64,000 nt of DNA, taken from positions 63,061,257-63,125,256 of the forward strand of contig OX104128.1 of the NCBI GenBank assembly GCA_944470555.2, written 5' to 3'. A program made the translations under genes and the position numbers. A model generated the notes under the pieces. It ran no database searches. It saw only the letters and a program-made list of their open reading frames with translations, and was not told the origin of the DNA. The stretch is from Heterobilharzia americana. Lineage: Eukaryota; Platyhelminthes; Trematoda; Strigeidida; Schistosomatidae. This document shows positions 45,626-58,054 of the stretch, piece after piece; the stretch's first letter is position 1; every line of letters starts with the position of its first letter.

Positions 45626-45639
45626 TACAGGAAGTCAAA

Positions 45640-47822
45640 GTTGTTGTAAAGACTAATGTAAGAGTAAAACTTGATTACATTGGTAGATTGGAATTCAACC
45701 TTAAATACAACTGAAATGACAGTTCTAACAGAATAGTATGGTTCCATTTTATTCCCTTCTGCTAGAACTTTTGTTATTGATGTATTTGAATTGATTGAGT
45801 GAAGCCGCATCATACAAAGAAACAGTATCATTTATTCAACAATGTTTCGAATAAAATTTGTTCACATCAGGTGACGTCACAATTTTCAGACATGCGTTAT
45901 ATGCTTCAAATTTCAAATTGAGTGAATGAATAAATGAATGAAGAAAAACGAGTTATAATTTTGTTTTAATCGTCGTCACTATGACAACGTGAGTTGAAAT
46001 GACGTAGTTGTGCAGCATAAACTGCTAGTTATTTTTAGAAGACGGAATAATACAATCTGCATATTATTTTCTGTTTTTGTGCCCCTTCCTTTGAATACAT
46101 GTCATGAGTGATGAGAGTTATGTAGTTCAGACGGTTTTAACTATTTTCTTAAACGAAAATGATAATAACTTCACGAAGTCTACTATCGGTTAGAACTAGT
46201 CATTGCGTTATAAGTAGAAAACGATGATTCCATCTAGTAGCTGTTTTTCCTCCAACATTTTCATACTGCCAACAATAATACTTGTCCATTAATTCTGCAC
46301 TAGCGTAGGAAATACATAAAAAGGCGGTATATCTGCATCTCCAAGCCTTTTTTTTAAATATTAACATCTCTTCCCACCTTCAGTTAACTTCAATCGTATT
46401 CCCTTCTAGTACGATTCAAGAAATAGTTGTTGTCTACACGATTATTTATTGTGAAGTTGGTTCACTCGCGCCCAAATGTCTGTTTGTTTGTTTAAATTAT
46501 GCTTGATAAAAACTGCCTAAAAAAATATGAATGATGACCTTGATGTGTGTAGTATAATGTTAGCAATCAGATTAACCTTGTAAAAAAAAGTGACTATTCA
46601 AAGCATTTTCAAAGGATTCATGCCTTTTCACAATGGTTTTTTTTTAATCATAAGTTTAAACTTATCGGTCTACCCTATGGTTGTATGTGAGTTTATGACA
46701 GGTATTCTATTTTATTTAGACTATTTATCATTACCATTATGATGCAAAACAAAGTTAGATGTAGAATGTTGAATGCACATGTTCAATAGTTAACTTTTTG
46801 GAAAAATTTTTAACCATTTGATTGATTAATGCATTAGAAATGGTAAAATTTCTAAAATAAAACTATTCTTGACATTTAAAACTGGTTAGAAATTTTGTTT
46901 TAATAGTTCAATAGTATACTGAACAGTCGATTTGAATTTTGCAGCCACAACATTAATATTGACCCATAAGATCACAATTCAGTCTTATCATCTTGGTTCA
47001 CATACTGTTAAATGGTTACAACTACTCACCATACATTTTTTGTATTATTATAACTTAAAATCTCTTTCTAAACATTTTTCATCATAAATTATACAAGTTA
47101 GAGAAGTGTTGATAAGTTTGATGATAAGCATAGCAGTTTCACTTTTCTTGTGATCTCTCAACAGTAATCACTTATAAAAGTTAAAGGTAGAGACTGTGAC
47201 CTTTAGTTTTTATCGCCGACAGGTTTAAATCTATATTTTTGAACTTCCAGCCATGGCTCTCGATTAAATTCACCTGTGTACCCTGTCATACAGTAAAAGG
47301 TTCCTTTTCAATTTATAAAACATATTCATATTGAAAAAAGGCCTGCAATACAGTATAGAAATGTAACTCACAAACTACTATTTTCTGTGATATCTCCATA
47401 CCAGTTCCAATAGCCACTAGTTCGATTTCATATGGGATCATAAGTTAACACTGCTAGGAGGTAGTCTCAAAGTCTGATTTTATAGACTTTCTGGGCTTTT
47501 CAATGGATTCTAAACTGGTATCAGTTGATGTTCGTATTAAGGCTTATCTGTTGCCATATAGTCAGTCTATTAAGCAATGATGACAAGGAACATTTCAACT
47601 ATTTATTCACAAGTGAAAATTGCTAATATATATTATACTTTTGTGAAGTAAAACAATAAGATAGTAAATGATATTGATTATATCGATCGACATATATAGT
47701 GTGAATTTTGCTTTTAATCAATGCTATTATATAGATTAAACGCCATGAATGAAAGCAAACAAAAATATACCATATTTTATATTTAATGATTGTCTATTTG
47801 GTTTTTCTGTGAGAACAACATC
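45640..47822. other. No gene seen
   Basis: About 2.2 kb of very A+T-rich unassigned DNA. Confidence 0.4.
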
Positions 47823-47825
47823 ACT

Positions 47826-47925
47826 CCTTGGGAGGCAGGTACATATTGTTGATGAATCCTAAAGAAGAAAAAATACGCGTCCTAGATTCCATTGTTAGCT
47901 ACCATTGATCATTACCAATAAAATA
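47826..47925 (+). repeat. Hammerhead SINE, family A, decayed
   Basis: AGGCAGGTACATATTG, core TTGATGA (about 47,849), a lost stem II, GAAAAAATACGCGTCCTAGATT and CCATTGTTAGCTACC follow the family order. Inactive remnant. Confidence 0.5.
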
Positions 47926-47929
47926 TAAA

Positions 47930-49330
47930 CATGTGTATAAAAATACATTCCTATGAAAGTACTCAAAATCCTCACAAATTTTGCTGGTATCATAAGAGTT
48001 GACACATGATAAATTATCAAGAACTGCACATAAAACGTAGGAATGATCAAGTGCAGGAGGTTTTCAATTTTTTTTAAATAGATTGTCATGTTTTAAGGTC
48101 AACCTTTAGGTGGTTAAAATAAACAGAAACCTTATAAAAACCCATTTTTTTGTAAAAAAAAAAGTAGAGAGTGAAACTCCATTTTTGATTGTTTAAGATA
48201 TTAATAATAATAATGATATTACCTTAAGAATAAAACTATTAAAGTAGTGACCTGGTTTAGGCTGAAGTCATGCAGCTGAGCATCATATGAGTGAGTTTTT
48301 GTAAGGGTTTTATAAAGAGAATAAGTGTTTTTGCAAATAAAAACTGAAGGTATTTGTAACATGCAGCTACTGATAGATTTTTTGCTTAACTTTGATATTC
48401 CTTAGTGATGGATGGTTTGAACGGTTGTCTTGCGCCTTTCAGGCTATATGTTAAACCTATTACTGTCAATCCTAAGAGATGGGAATCTGTTTGTCAAAGT
48501 TGTATCGCAACCATTCCACAGCTATCATCCTTCCTAACGGGAATAAGTCCTGGACATTAGGTATTATTTGTTATAGTCCTATCAAAGTCAACCCTGAAAA
48601 AATAAGCAACTTATTGAAGGTGAAATGGTATTGTGGTATGAGCTGTTTGGATTGTTATACTGAAAGACCTAACCCAAAGTTTCAGAAGATGTGTGAATCT
48701 TCTGAAGCTGAGAAAATGTCCTGATAAAAGGATCAATTAGGACACTAATAACAACATTATATTGATAACACAACCAACTGAAGTGAATTCTTTCCACTCA
48801 CTCAGACACTATTGACCTAAGACCTGAAAGTGTGAAGTATCGGTCCAGGTTGCCATACTTTACATCAGCATATCAATTTGGAAATCATCAAAAGGGAAGA
48901 CAAAAGAAAAATTCCACAGAAAGCATTAGGGTGAAAAAGAGTGGGTAAATCAATTGACTGAAGGACAGGCGTGGATCCATCTACGCCAATGCAATTCACT
49001 TTGAAGCATTCTACCTAGATTCGCCAGTCTTCAAGGTCAATTGTACTGTGAACTTTAAGCTGAATGCCTAAAGTTTTTTCCTGCGACTCAGACTAATGTT
49101 AAGTCCATTAACTAGGCCTGTACAACTAACCTCTTTGTTTCTTATGTGATGGATCCATTATAGGCAAGTAGTGATAAAACAGTAAGTGCTGGTACATGAT
49201 AAGTTTCGCTGTTGAGCTTTCCAGGTTAATACTTTAGCAGAACGTTCAACAGAAAAAAAACATCTTATAAGCTAGCCCATAATATGTAATACAATGAATG
49301 CAGTCGTGATATAGAGCGGCCGTCATTTGA
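47930..49330. other. No gene recognised
   Basis: Unassigned. An 81-codon frame at 48,479-48,724 has several Cys but no known motif or splice context. Confidence 0.35.
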
Positions 49331-49334
49331 ACTA

Positions 49335-49505
49335 GATGCTAATACAATGGCTAAGTGCAAAACGTGCTGGAGGTCCTGGACTCCATGGTTGTACATTGTC
49401 AATCGAGATTCACCTTTTTAGCGAAATAGCTATCCAGTACTCCCAGATTTTCACAAGTTCTTCAAACGATATCAGGCTATGACTACCATTAACTTGAAGT
49501 CAATC
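49335..49505 (+). repeat. Hammerhead SINE, family B, decayed
   Basis: A head-like ACAATGGCTAAGTGCAAAAC (about 49,351) is followed by ribozyme remains (GCGAAATAGCTATCCAGTAC, about 49,420) and a tail (CCCAGATTTTCACAAGTTC). The CTGANGA core is gone. Confidence 0.5.
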
Positions 49506-49509
49506 AATC

Positions 49510-50140
49510 TTCAAAAGCCAGGAAATCAACAAGTTTATATTTTGATTAGTATGCCAGAATACGAATAAAAATAGAGTCTGGCAACAGACAAAACTTAAAA
49601 AGGAGAGATTTTTGTAATGAACAATAAGAAAAATAAATCGCATATCTACCTTAAGTGGTCATTTGATGATAACCCATTTGGCAGTTCGGTCCCTAGTACA
49701 TATCGAAGCATATCGATCGTGGATGCAGTGAGGCAACTAAGTTAGGGGACATGACGTTGCATGGCATCGTGTTTTGGTGGTCTTATGTTAGGAATCAGTT
49801 GGTAGGATTTCCTGTCTGACTTTAATTTCATGCTTTTTGACACTCACTGGTATGAACTATCTGATACCCAATACAAACTCCTATTTCCTAACTAATTTTT
49901 ACCCATCAAGCGACAGACTTCTCCAATAACTATCAAAGTGAAAGTGATACTCTGTTTGGTAGAATCATTTAGACAAGTTAACAATTATATGGCAATCAGT
50001 GTATCTGTTTAGTGTCATGTGACAAGCGCTTTACTAACTTACGTGTAAGAGAGGGTTCTTGTGTCTACTTTTCAGACGTCATACACCAAGGATGAAATTC
50101 AAGTTAGTGAATTGACGCCAAATTCAAAAAAGAACATACT
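49510..50140. other. No gene seen
   Basis: Unassigned A+T-rich DNA. Confidence 0.4.
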
Positions 50141-50144
50141 TTAT

Positions 50145-50287
50145 GAGTGACTTCAAAAGCCACTCTAGATACTGCTGAGATAGCCAATTAGGCTTCTTTA
50201 TTTCATAAAGAACGTGCCATAGCAGGCGATGTATGAAAACCCGACTGATTATTTTGGGAGTTGCTAGGGTGGCCTTTAAAGTCACTC
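50145..50287. mobile_element. 142-bp MITE family, array unit 1
   Basis: Terminal inverted repeats of about 25 bp: left GAGTGACTTCAAAAGCCACT, right reverse complement GAGTGACTTTAAAGGCCACC. Inside the left end lies CTGAGATAGCCAATTAGG, shared with unit 3. No coding capacity. Confidence 0.7.
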
Positions 50288-50292
50288 ATTAA

Positions 50293-50433
50293 GAGGCGAC
50301 TTTAAAGGCCACCCTAGTAACGATCAAAATAGCCAATCTGGTTTCGCCATTTTGGATGGAAAGGTTAATTTACATAAGTTACAGAAGTCTGAATGGTTAT
50401 TTGAGTTGTTGCTAGGATGGCCTTGAAACCTGG
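50293..50433. mobile_element. 142-bp MITE family, array unit 2
   Basis: Starts GAGGCGACTTTAAAGGCCAC only a few bases after unit 1 and ends with GTTGCTAGGATGGCC. AAAATAGCCAATCTGG lies inside the left end. Confidence 0.7.
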
Positions 50434-50573
50434 GTACCTTTAAAGGCTACCACAGCAACTACTGAGATAGCCAATAACATTCCTCCTTTCTATGAGAAAC
50501 TGTTTATCCAGTCTAAATTTTGTAACTTGATTACTTTTCTTAGTAGCTGCTAGGGTGGCATTTAAAGTCAGGG
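50431..50573. mobile_element. 142-bp MITE family, array unit 3
   Basis: Abuts unit 2. Left end ACCTTTAAAGGCTACCACAG with CTGAGATAGCCAATAAC inside, right end CTGCTAGGGTGGCATTTAAA. Confidence 0.7.
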
Positions 50574-50872
50574 TCTATTTTAAAGGCCACTCTTACTCTG
50601 CGTCTATTACAAGCGTAAAGAGGGATGACTTAACGCAACCTCGTAGGTTATTTTGGCTAGGAAGACAATTTTTCATAGAACTGAGAAACGTGATTAGTTG
50701 TTTCACCAGTTACAATGATCGTCTTCAAAGACTGTAGTAAAAATGCACTAGGCTTCTTTAATCAACTATTTAAAAGAAGTGTCGATCACAGAAACCAAAT
50801 TTGAATGAATTTACCAACGTACTTTGAGAAACTTTGATGGCCAACTTACTGGGGTGACCTCTGAAGTCGCTC
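50573..50872. mobile_element. MITE family, array unit 4, enlarged
   Basis: Left end ATTTTAAAGGCCACTCTTAC, right end TTACTGGGGTGACCTCTGAA. At about 300 bp it is twice the usual length, so it holds an insertion or a fusion of two eroded units. Confidence 0.5.
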
Positions 50873-50879
50873 CAAAATA

Positions 50880-51340
50880 ACGCACACTACTTACATTTGT
50901 AGACTAGAAGTAACCAATCACAAGTGATTAAATTGTTAATGAGGGGAGGGGCAATGAGAGATCGCGCATTCATATTCCCCTGTTCCCCAACAAACTATAG
51001 TTTTTCTAGGTTGGTGCAATCGAATTTAACGATTAGTTGGCTGTAGTTTAAACTGACTGGTCATCTGCTAGGAATGGATTTCGTTACTCCAGCCTAGATG
51101 GTGAAAGATGTTAAGTGTTCCTCATTCCTATGCTATTTTGAAAATTTCAAGTATATTCCTTTCAAGCCTGAGAACAATCAGAGAACAATAAAAAGTGGAA
51201 TAAAATTGGAATGAAATAAGCATTTACAACTTACGACTACCATGCAGCTGTAAGGAATATAGACGCACAGTAAATCATACACAAACTGTTATCGATTATT
51301 TAGGTCGAAAGAAGTCAGTGAAGCGGAGCCACAAGCCATA
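50880..51340. other. No gene seen
   Basis: Unassigned sequence after the MITE array. Confidence 0.4.
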
Positions 51341-51349
51341 ACATTAAAT

Positions 51350-51485
51350 TATATCTTAGTGGATAATGGTGTGGTGGTTGAAGCAATAACTTCTGGGTTC
51401 CAACCTCGATGGGGACAGCAAGATTTGCTGGCAATCCGACGCATCCAGATGACGAGTCCCAAATAATATTCTACTTCTAGTCATT
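51350..51485 (+). repeat. Hammerhead SINE, family A, decayed
   Basis: A tRNA-like head (GTGGTGGTTGAAG at about 51,370 and B box GGTTCCAACCTC at about 51,398), then GCATCCAG, ATGACGA in place of CTGANGA, and CCCAAATAATATTC. GAAA and stem III are lost. Confidence 0.55.
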
Positions 51486-51489
51486 ATAT

Positions 51490-54400
51490 ACAGCAGACAT
51501 GAAATCGTTCTTAAATGGTAGATGTGGTCGACTAGAAGCCTTAAATTTGGATTTACTATTGTCTAGCGCCCCCCCAGATTTCTACTGACCCTCGATGAAT
51601 GCGAATCAGTTATGATGAAATGGTAATGGGCACCAGCCAGTGTTATATGTCTGGCAACATGTGCCGTTTGCGTTCTACGTATTATGATTATAAAAAACTC
51701 CGTTTAAGGGCTAAATAGCGATATGCAAAAATACCTATGAAAACATCTACTACTAGTTAAGATAGGCTTTAATATTTAGGTTAGCAGACGAGTTTTCTTA
51801 CTGCTGTACATTTATTTAGTTAGTAAATATAATCAAGTATAAACCTAAAGGGAAGTTTTTATCGTAGCCTTCTGAACACAATCAGCTGACATGTTCAGCA
51901 GCAGGATTTACACTTCAAGTGTTTCTCAATTAGATTTCGTTAGGGAAAAGAGATTGTTTGGTCTGAACCTTCAACAGGAAGATCATATCTCGTCTGAGAT
52001 GCAGTCTACTGAATTCTGAGGTTAAGTTCAAAGTTGTTGGCAAGGAAGCTAAGCCAATGAGCATAGTTGTCAACCCACACTAAATAAGCTGTCTGGGACA
52101 TGTTCTACAATTACAAAACCACAGTATGATTTGATGTCCGGCATTTGATGTCATATACTATGCTCGGAAGAAACCTAAGGGTGAATCTATCATGAGATGG
52201 GATGAATCTGAAAGTCTTTGTTCCCAACTATGTCAAGTTTGGGCTGTCTATGTTCAGTCCTCAAGATATTAAGAATAAAAGAATTGAGTTCTCTGGTAGC
52301 TTGGCTGAATATCAACTATGGCAGGTACGATGCATTCAGCTCTTTGTCTTCTTCAAAATTCTGAAGATTCTACTAATCTCTTTTATGCTCAACCAGTCAA
52401 AAATAACATGGATAAAAGAAGTGCATATTGAAGAAGAAATTCACGTGATTTTTATCATAATCACTAGCGTCACAATCATTCATCAAGTGTCTTCACAAAT
52501 ACTTATAAAGTTTATTTTCCTTCATTATTTATTCTCTTACCTAAGACTACTGAGTTGAGTAAGATAATTTCAACATTTAACGCGATGAGGCCATGTATTT
52601 AAACATACTTTTGCATAAATTTCCAGAAATTTAGGTTAGTGAAGGTTGTCTCACGTGAACCACATACTACTACTACTACTACTACTACGTTTGAGCCAAT
52701 TTTATCAATGTAGCTGCAAATAAGGCGCGTTTCAAATTTTTAAAAGAATTAAAACAAAACGTTTCTCAGTCTTGAAAATTCAACTGCTTTTAGAATGGAA
52801 CAGAATAAATATTCATACATGTTTCATTATTCTATGACCCTTGCTAATAATTAAGTTCATTTGAGCAATTTTATCCATAATGCCATCGAAGCGTAGTATA
52901 TTAACTTGAATTTAATGATAAATTGAATCATTAATCATGTTAGTAAATAAATGGATACAGTAATTCACCTTTGCATATGATAAAAAGCCAACTCTGTAAG
53001 CTGAATAGTTGAAGTATGAGAATTTCTACAGATAAAATGTTCGCGAGAGACGTTGGGAAGGGGGGGGGGAGTGCAGGGATGGGCAGAGGGTTGTTGGGTA
53101 TATAGATGACGTTCTTTGTGTATAGTTAGGTGCAATGAACTTTCAAAAAAGGAAATTATTAGAAAGATGCTAATTTTAGTTGTTTAAGATGTTACCTTTA
53201 TAAGACGATAAATCGTTTTATTGACTTAGAGATGAGATTCACTACCAACAATTACTGACTAAATGATAAGTGGATACCACAAATCAATGAACAACAGATA
53301 TAGTGTATAAGTTATAAGGTTTTTTCAGCCATCAGTATCACTTCCTCTTTGGAGTTCAACTCTAGATGAGAATAGTGTTTTCAATCAAAATGGATTGATC
53401 ATTGATTTCAGTGGAACAAACTGACCTATCTTTGTTGGCATACGAGCATCTTTGTAACATGCCTAAATATCGTCTTTGGTTTCATAACTAACTGATAGAT
53501 CCAGTAACTCTGTAGCCTGTTTTTTAATTCCGTGGTAAATAAAGTGAAAGGTGGTTGGTTCCAGTCTCATCTATGATATTCACCTGACAACAGAAAAATG
53601 GGATAAGATATGCATCCTTATCATGAATAGATAAAAAACGCCCAAAGATGAATGTTACGACGAAGGTGACGTATCATCTAGACAATCACCAAGGTTGTAG
53701 ACTATCAACGAAACAGAATATGGCGTCTTAAACATATGCATTCTCCGATGAACATTTACTGGGGAATGTACTTATGTGTGTGGAAAAGAGAAATATAAAG
53801 GGAGGGGGAGAACTGCACTATACCTAAAAATCATGATCAGATGATACACCTTCTCATATGAAATTGTTACCATTTGAAATAATAGTTTCTAGAGGGTATC
53901 GGTAAGTGGCTTGATAACTGGAATCATACAAGCTATTCACAGATATGTTCCGGTTGCTTCAACTGACTAAGGTGTATTCGTCAAGATTAGTAATTTGAGC
54001 GTAAGTTGTTCAATTCCATCCAAAAGGGAGTTATCTGGTTTCGCCTATGTATGAAACGTATTTACATCCCTCCGTTTAAAAACAGGATCTATGAAATGGT
54101 GTACAGCCTGGAATGTTTCTGCATCATTTTGCAAATATAGCAGTTTTAAACATCGGTAGGACACAAAATTAATCATCGATTGAAACTGATAAGTTTCCAG
54201 TGCTAAGGAAGTATCAACCCCTCTAAAGGCTGCTGTTGAGTTCAAACAGGTTCAAACCTCAGGTTCAAGTTGAGACTTTTCGCTGTTTCCTCTAGGTACC
54301 AAACAACCAACCAGATGTACAATCATATTAGGCTCCCTAGCATGTTGAGTTCATTACGGAAGCAGAATTCGATCAGTACATAATCTCCAGTAACTGAACA

Positions 54401-55365
54401 ACATATATTTCTAAGTCCTACAAGAAGTGAATAACTACTCAAATATTCTTTTATTGACCACACAGTCTAATTCATCATGGAACAGAAACACAATAAACGA
54501 CTGTCCTAATATATGGAAGCTCACTTCTTAAATTGAATCCACTGGTAGACAATGAAAAAACAAACTTGTTCAAATCTTTCTTTGTTATAGGTTATTTATT
54601 TGAGGATAGACATCTGACCTGTCAAAGGAACTTTACACTTACATCTGTGAATAAAAAAAATCCCGAGTACACTTCAATCAGTGCTAGCCAATTAAATTGT
54701 TACGAATCTTCAAGAAACTCCATAGTTATTTAATTTTTTTTCATTAAATTATGTTTCGTTAGATGCTCAACGAATTTCTATTTCTTCCAAATAAGTTCTT
54801 TTTCATGCATTCTATTGAAATGTTTATTTTTCTCTGAAATATAGACATTGCAAAAATAAACATTGGCTAGAAACAATAAAGTAAAAAAAATATTTTCCTG
54901 AACTGAATTCTGGACATAGTAAAATGTGCATTATGAATAGCTGGGTGATAGAAGTAGAAATTGAAGTCGCGAAATACTACTGAAAAGACTTTCACATCCC
55001 GTTCATGATATTTCAGTAATTGGCAAATGAGTTTTTTGCTTGAAATGGTCACTGGATGGTCAGCTATTAAGATGTTATATATTTAGTGCTGATAGAAGTT
55101 CATTGATGAAGTTTTTAACCCATTGAACTGTACTTAATGCTTAGTCGACGCAAAGGATGTGTCAACTACATCACTGAAAGTCTGGAGACTAGTTCATGTA
55201 GACAGGCAGAGAGAAAATCAAAGTAGAACCTCGCACACAAATGCGTCGACTGTAGTTGTCACACTTCACAGTAGCATACAAAGAACAAGAGGACAGAAAG
55301 ATTGATATCAAAGTAGACAGTTGTGAGACAGAAGAAACAATTTGAAGAAAACGGTTGGTGAGAAT
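51490..55365. other. No gene recognised; minor features
   Basis: About 3.9 kb of unassigned DNA. Visible are a family B tail-like scrap near 51,550-51,580, a possible LINE C-terminal scrap (LGHVLQLQNH) near 52,090-52,130, a TAC repeat at about 52,667-52,688 and a G-run near 53,060. The 118-codon frame at 52,202-52,558 is hydrophobic at its end and shows no domain. Confidence 0.4.
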
Positions 55366-55379
55366 ATTCAAGCTTTAGA

Positions 55380-55625
55380 AGACGTTAAATAGTGAATACA
55401 TCTGCTCCATGGTTCAGACCAACAGTGAGCGACTTCAGCAACTGCTGTCAGGACTTGGTCTTGCCACCCTGAACCTTCTTCCAACCTAATCCAGTTTCCC
55501 TTTTTCATGGCCGGTTCAGATAGGTAGTGATTCGGCATGTGCAACACATGTCCGAGGTACCTCACAAGATAAAGATTTACAACCTCACCAGTTGACTTAC
55601 TTGTCCTCTCTAGTACTATTCACCT
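55380..55625 (-). pseudogene. Second LINE family, C-terminal fragment
   Basis: A minus-strand frame with VRYLGHVLHMPNHYLSEPAM, EEGSGWQDQVLTAV and WSRCIHYLTS. This matches the LGHxLxMPxHxLP...WxRCI order of the fragment at 43.8-44.3 kb, but with internal differences and no upstream reverse transcriptase. Dead remnant. Confidence 0.6.
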
Positions 55626-55629
55626 GGCC

Positions 55630-56440
55630 TCAACATTGCTCACAAGGTGATTCCGGCAAAAGTCAATAATGCTGCAAAAACACCTATGATCAAAACCATG
55701 TAACCGATTGCACATACTTCAGTTAGACACTGACTCAACTATGACCTGTCCAGCTTGGTGGCGTCTGGATGTAGTACTGTGTGATAGAGGTACGAATCTA
55801 TGACGACATATGTTTCCTTTCAAAGTTTTGGATACTGCTTTTTGATGAGTAGTAGCTATAAGCATGACGCCTGTTGATTGCCTTCTGACAAACAAGTAAC
55901 AGATCATCAGGAAAGATGTTAAAAGCAAGAAACCTAGGTCCCAGGTTTTCTGCCGATCACCTACATCTAATTAATATTGACATGATGTTCCATTGAATTC
56001 CAATAACACAAAATCATATTGCTGATTAAGAAACTGTATTCCCTTTATCCACTTTGTGATTCTCTATTATCTTACTAGGCTTTCTCTAGTCATACTTTTG
56101 ACAATTATTCTGACATTAAAACATGAGCACTGCGGCTCCTGTCATCTTATTCTCAAATCTGGGTCAGACAAGATGAATTGACTGACGACGGAATTCCAGG
56201 ACGACCTAGATAGATAACCCAACTTGTCACCTGAAAACCACCTTATGAAATCATTACTGGCATGTAGCAGTAAATTGTTTTAATTCATGACATAAAATGA
56301 TGATTAAGCGTCATGCTGGACGTTTCACCATCAAGCTGTTACTATAATGTCACCTTCATTAAAGTTTTAAACAAAAAGGATGGGTATTATTTGTTGGTAC
56401 TTGTATTTCTCCTCTCATATACTGGTTTAGATTGATTGCT
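55630..56440. other. No gene seen
   Basis: Unassigned A+T-rich DNA. Confidence 0.4.
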
Positions 56441-56449
56441 CTCCACTGG

Positions 56450-56545
56450 TATATGATCTCCTGCGTTGATGTAGGTACATCCAGCTTACGACTCCCAAAC
56501 AGGTTAAAACATGTATCCTAGGCACTACTAATAGCCACAACCAAG
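56450..56545 (+). repeat. Hammerhead SINE, family A, decayed
   Basis: GTAGGTACATCCAG, CTTACGA in place of CTGANGA (about 56,485), CCCAAACAGG, AAAACATGTATCCTAGGC and CACTACTAATAGCC follow the family order. Confidence 0.5.
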
Positions 56546-56559
56546 TTAATTATAACAAA

Positions 56560-58045
56560 GGATAAACCAAACCAGTGAAAAATACCTTTAATACATTGTA
56601 AAAGATTTCATACTTACTTTTTGGTAGTCTGAGAGTTAGTTTTTCTGGATAAAAGCGTGCAATGTGTTTCGACGGTTTAGTTTAGGAGTTTGAAGTATGG
56701 TGTTCACAGCATCTCCATTAATCAAAGTTTAGTTAGTCAAGTGTTTGTGTGATTAGTTTGATGTAAAGTCACTCTAACGATTTTGTGACTGGAAATCACT
56801 AAACTTGTAGTTAGATGTTGGATAATGCTTTCTAAGAAGCATTCTGTTTCACTGAAGACGTATGGAAAACCGTCTTAACCATTTTGGTGGTTCTATGTTC
56901 TCTGAGCTGTATGGTTCATTAGTGAAGCTTTGACTGTCATTCTGGACAACATCATCAGCATAAATGTGAGAAAGAAGTGAGCTATAGGGTTTTCTCTACC
57001 TGAATACCAAGCTTGTTATTCAGATCAATCAGCGATCGACAGACAATAATCTTTACACTATCTATCAACCAATAAGAAACAGCAGGAAGGTCAAACTCCA
57101 CATCATCAGGACAACTAAGAGAAGGGAGCGTGACGAGACTTAGGCAGAAACAACCAATCACACACAAGGCCATCAGGAAAAGCTTCTAAACCACTTGTGA
57201 AGAAAACCTTACATCTCACTTTTTCTGAAGTTTGTGCTGATGATTATGTCTAGATTGACAGTGAAAAAGGTCAACAAATAAACCATCTAGCTGAGAGAAT
57301 ACAACGTCACTAAAACCATTCTCCTAAGCTACAAATGTTCTTTATCACGTTTGAAATGTTTTCACAGTTACTGAGGACAACGTGATCCACTTTTACTGTC
57401 AAAATGTTAGTACTGGACACCATCTGAAATGTTTTTGTACACTTATTTTCATATACTACTGGCAGATACTACTTAGTTTCTGCATTACATCAGGTTCACG
57501 TAACACTGCCAAGTGTAATGAAGTTGTACCAAAATCCGTTTATATCAACATGTAAAAAGTTCAGCATTAACTAGCTCTACGGCTGAATAAAACTTTCGGC
57601 TAAAACAAGCTCAGACAAGCAATATCATGATAATTTCCTGCAAAAGGATTTGTCATTCTGTTGCTGTATCTCCAAATAATCACGAAAATTACGCATACCT
57701 AAGATGCCTCTTCATATTCCACTTTAATTTGTTCTGATGAGATTTAATCAGGCGTCTACAAATTCAGTCATTAGCATTTAAACAAATCTAGAAAAGATTG
57801 TTCTGTTGTTCAACGACAGAAATCTAGCAATAATGAACCCTGGAAATTTTAAATTTTACTAATGAACTACAATAATGTCTAAGGCCACACCTAGCAGTAG
57901 CTAATAATTTGAATTCGGAAGTTTGTAACTGATGAGTTTAGGCTTCTAGCTAGCCATAGTGCATGTATGCTTTTAAAACTTGCTATTTCCCCTCATTGAC
58001 TGATTGATAGGCTTACGCTGACAAACAGGCTATTGAGCAGACACC
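56560..58045. other. No gene seen
   Basis: About 1.5 kb of unassigned A+T-rich DNA. Confidence 0.4.
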
Positions 58046-58054
58046 TTGATTTTT

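Noticed and set aside
52085..52160. LINE C-terminal fragment (LGHVLQLQNH)
   Set aside because: Only one short motif matches. The downstream residues do not follow the family order, so it is mentioned only in the region note.
52202..52558. 118-codon open frame on the plus strand
   Set aside because: Composition is that of A+T-rich non-coding DNA, with no domain, splice context or neighbouring exons.
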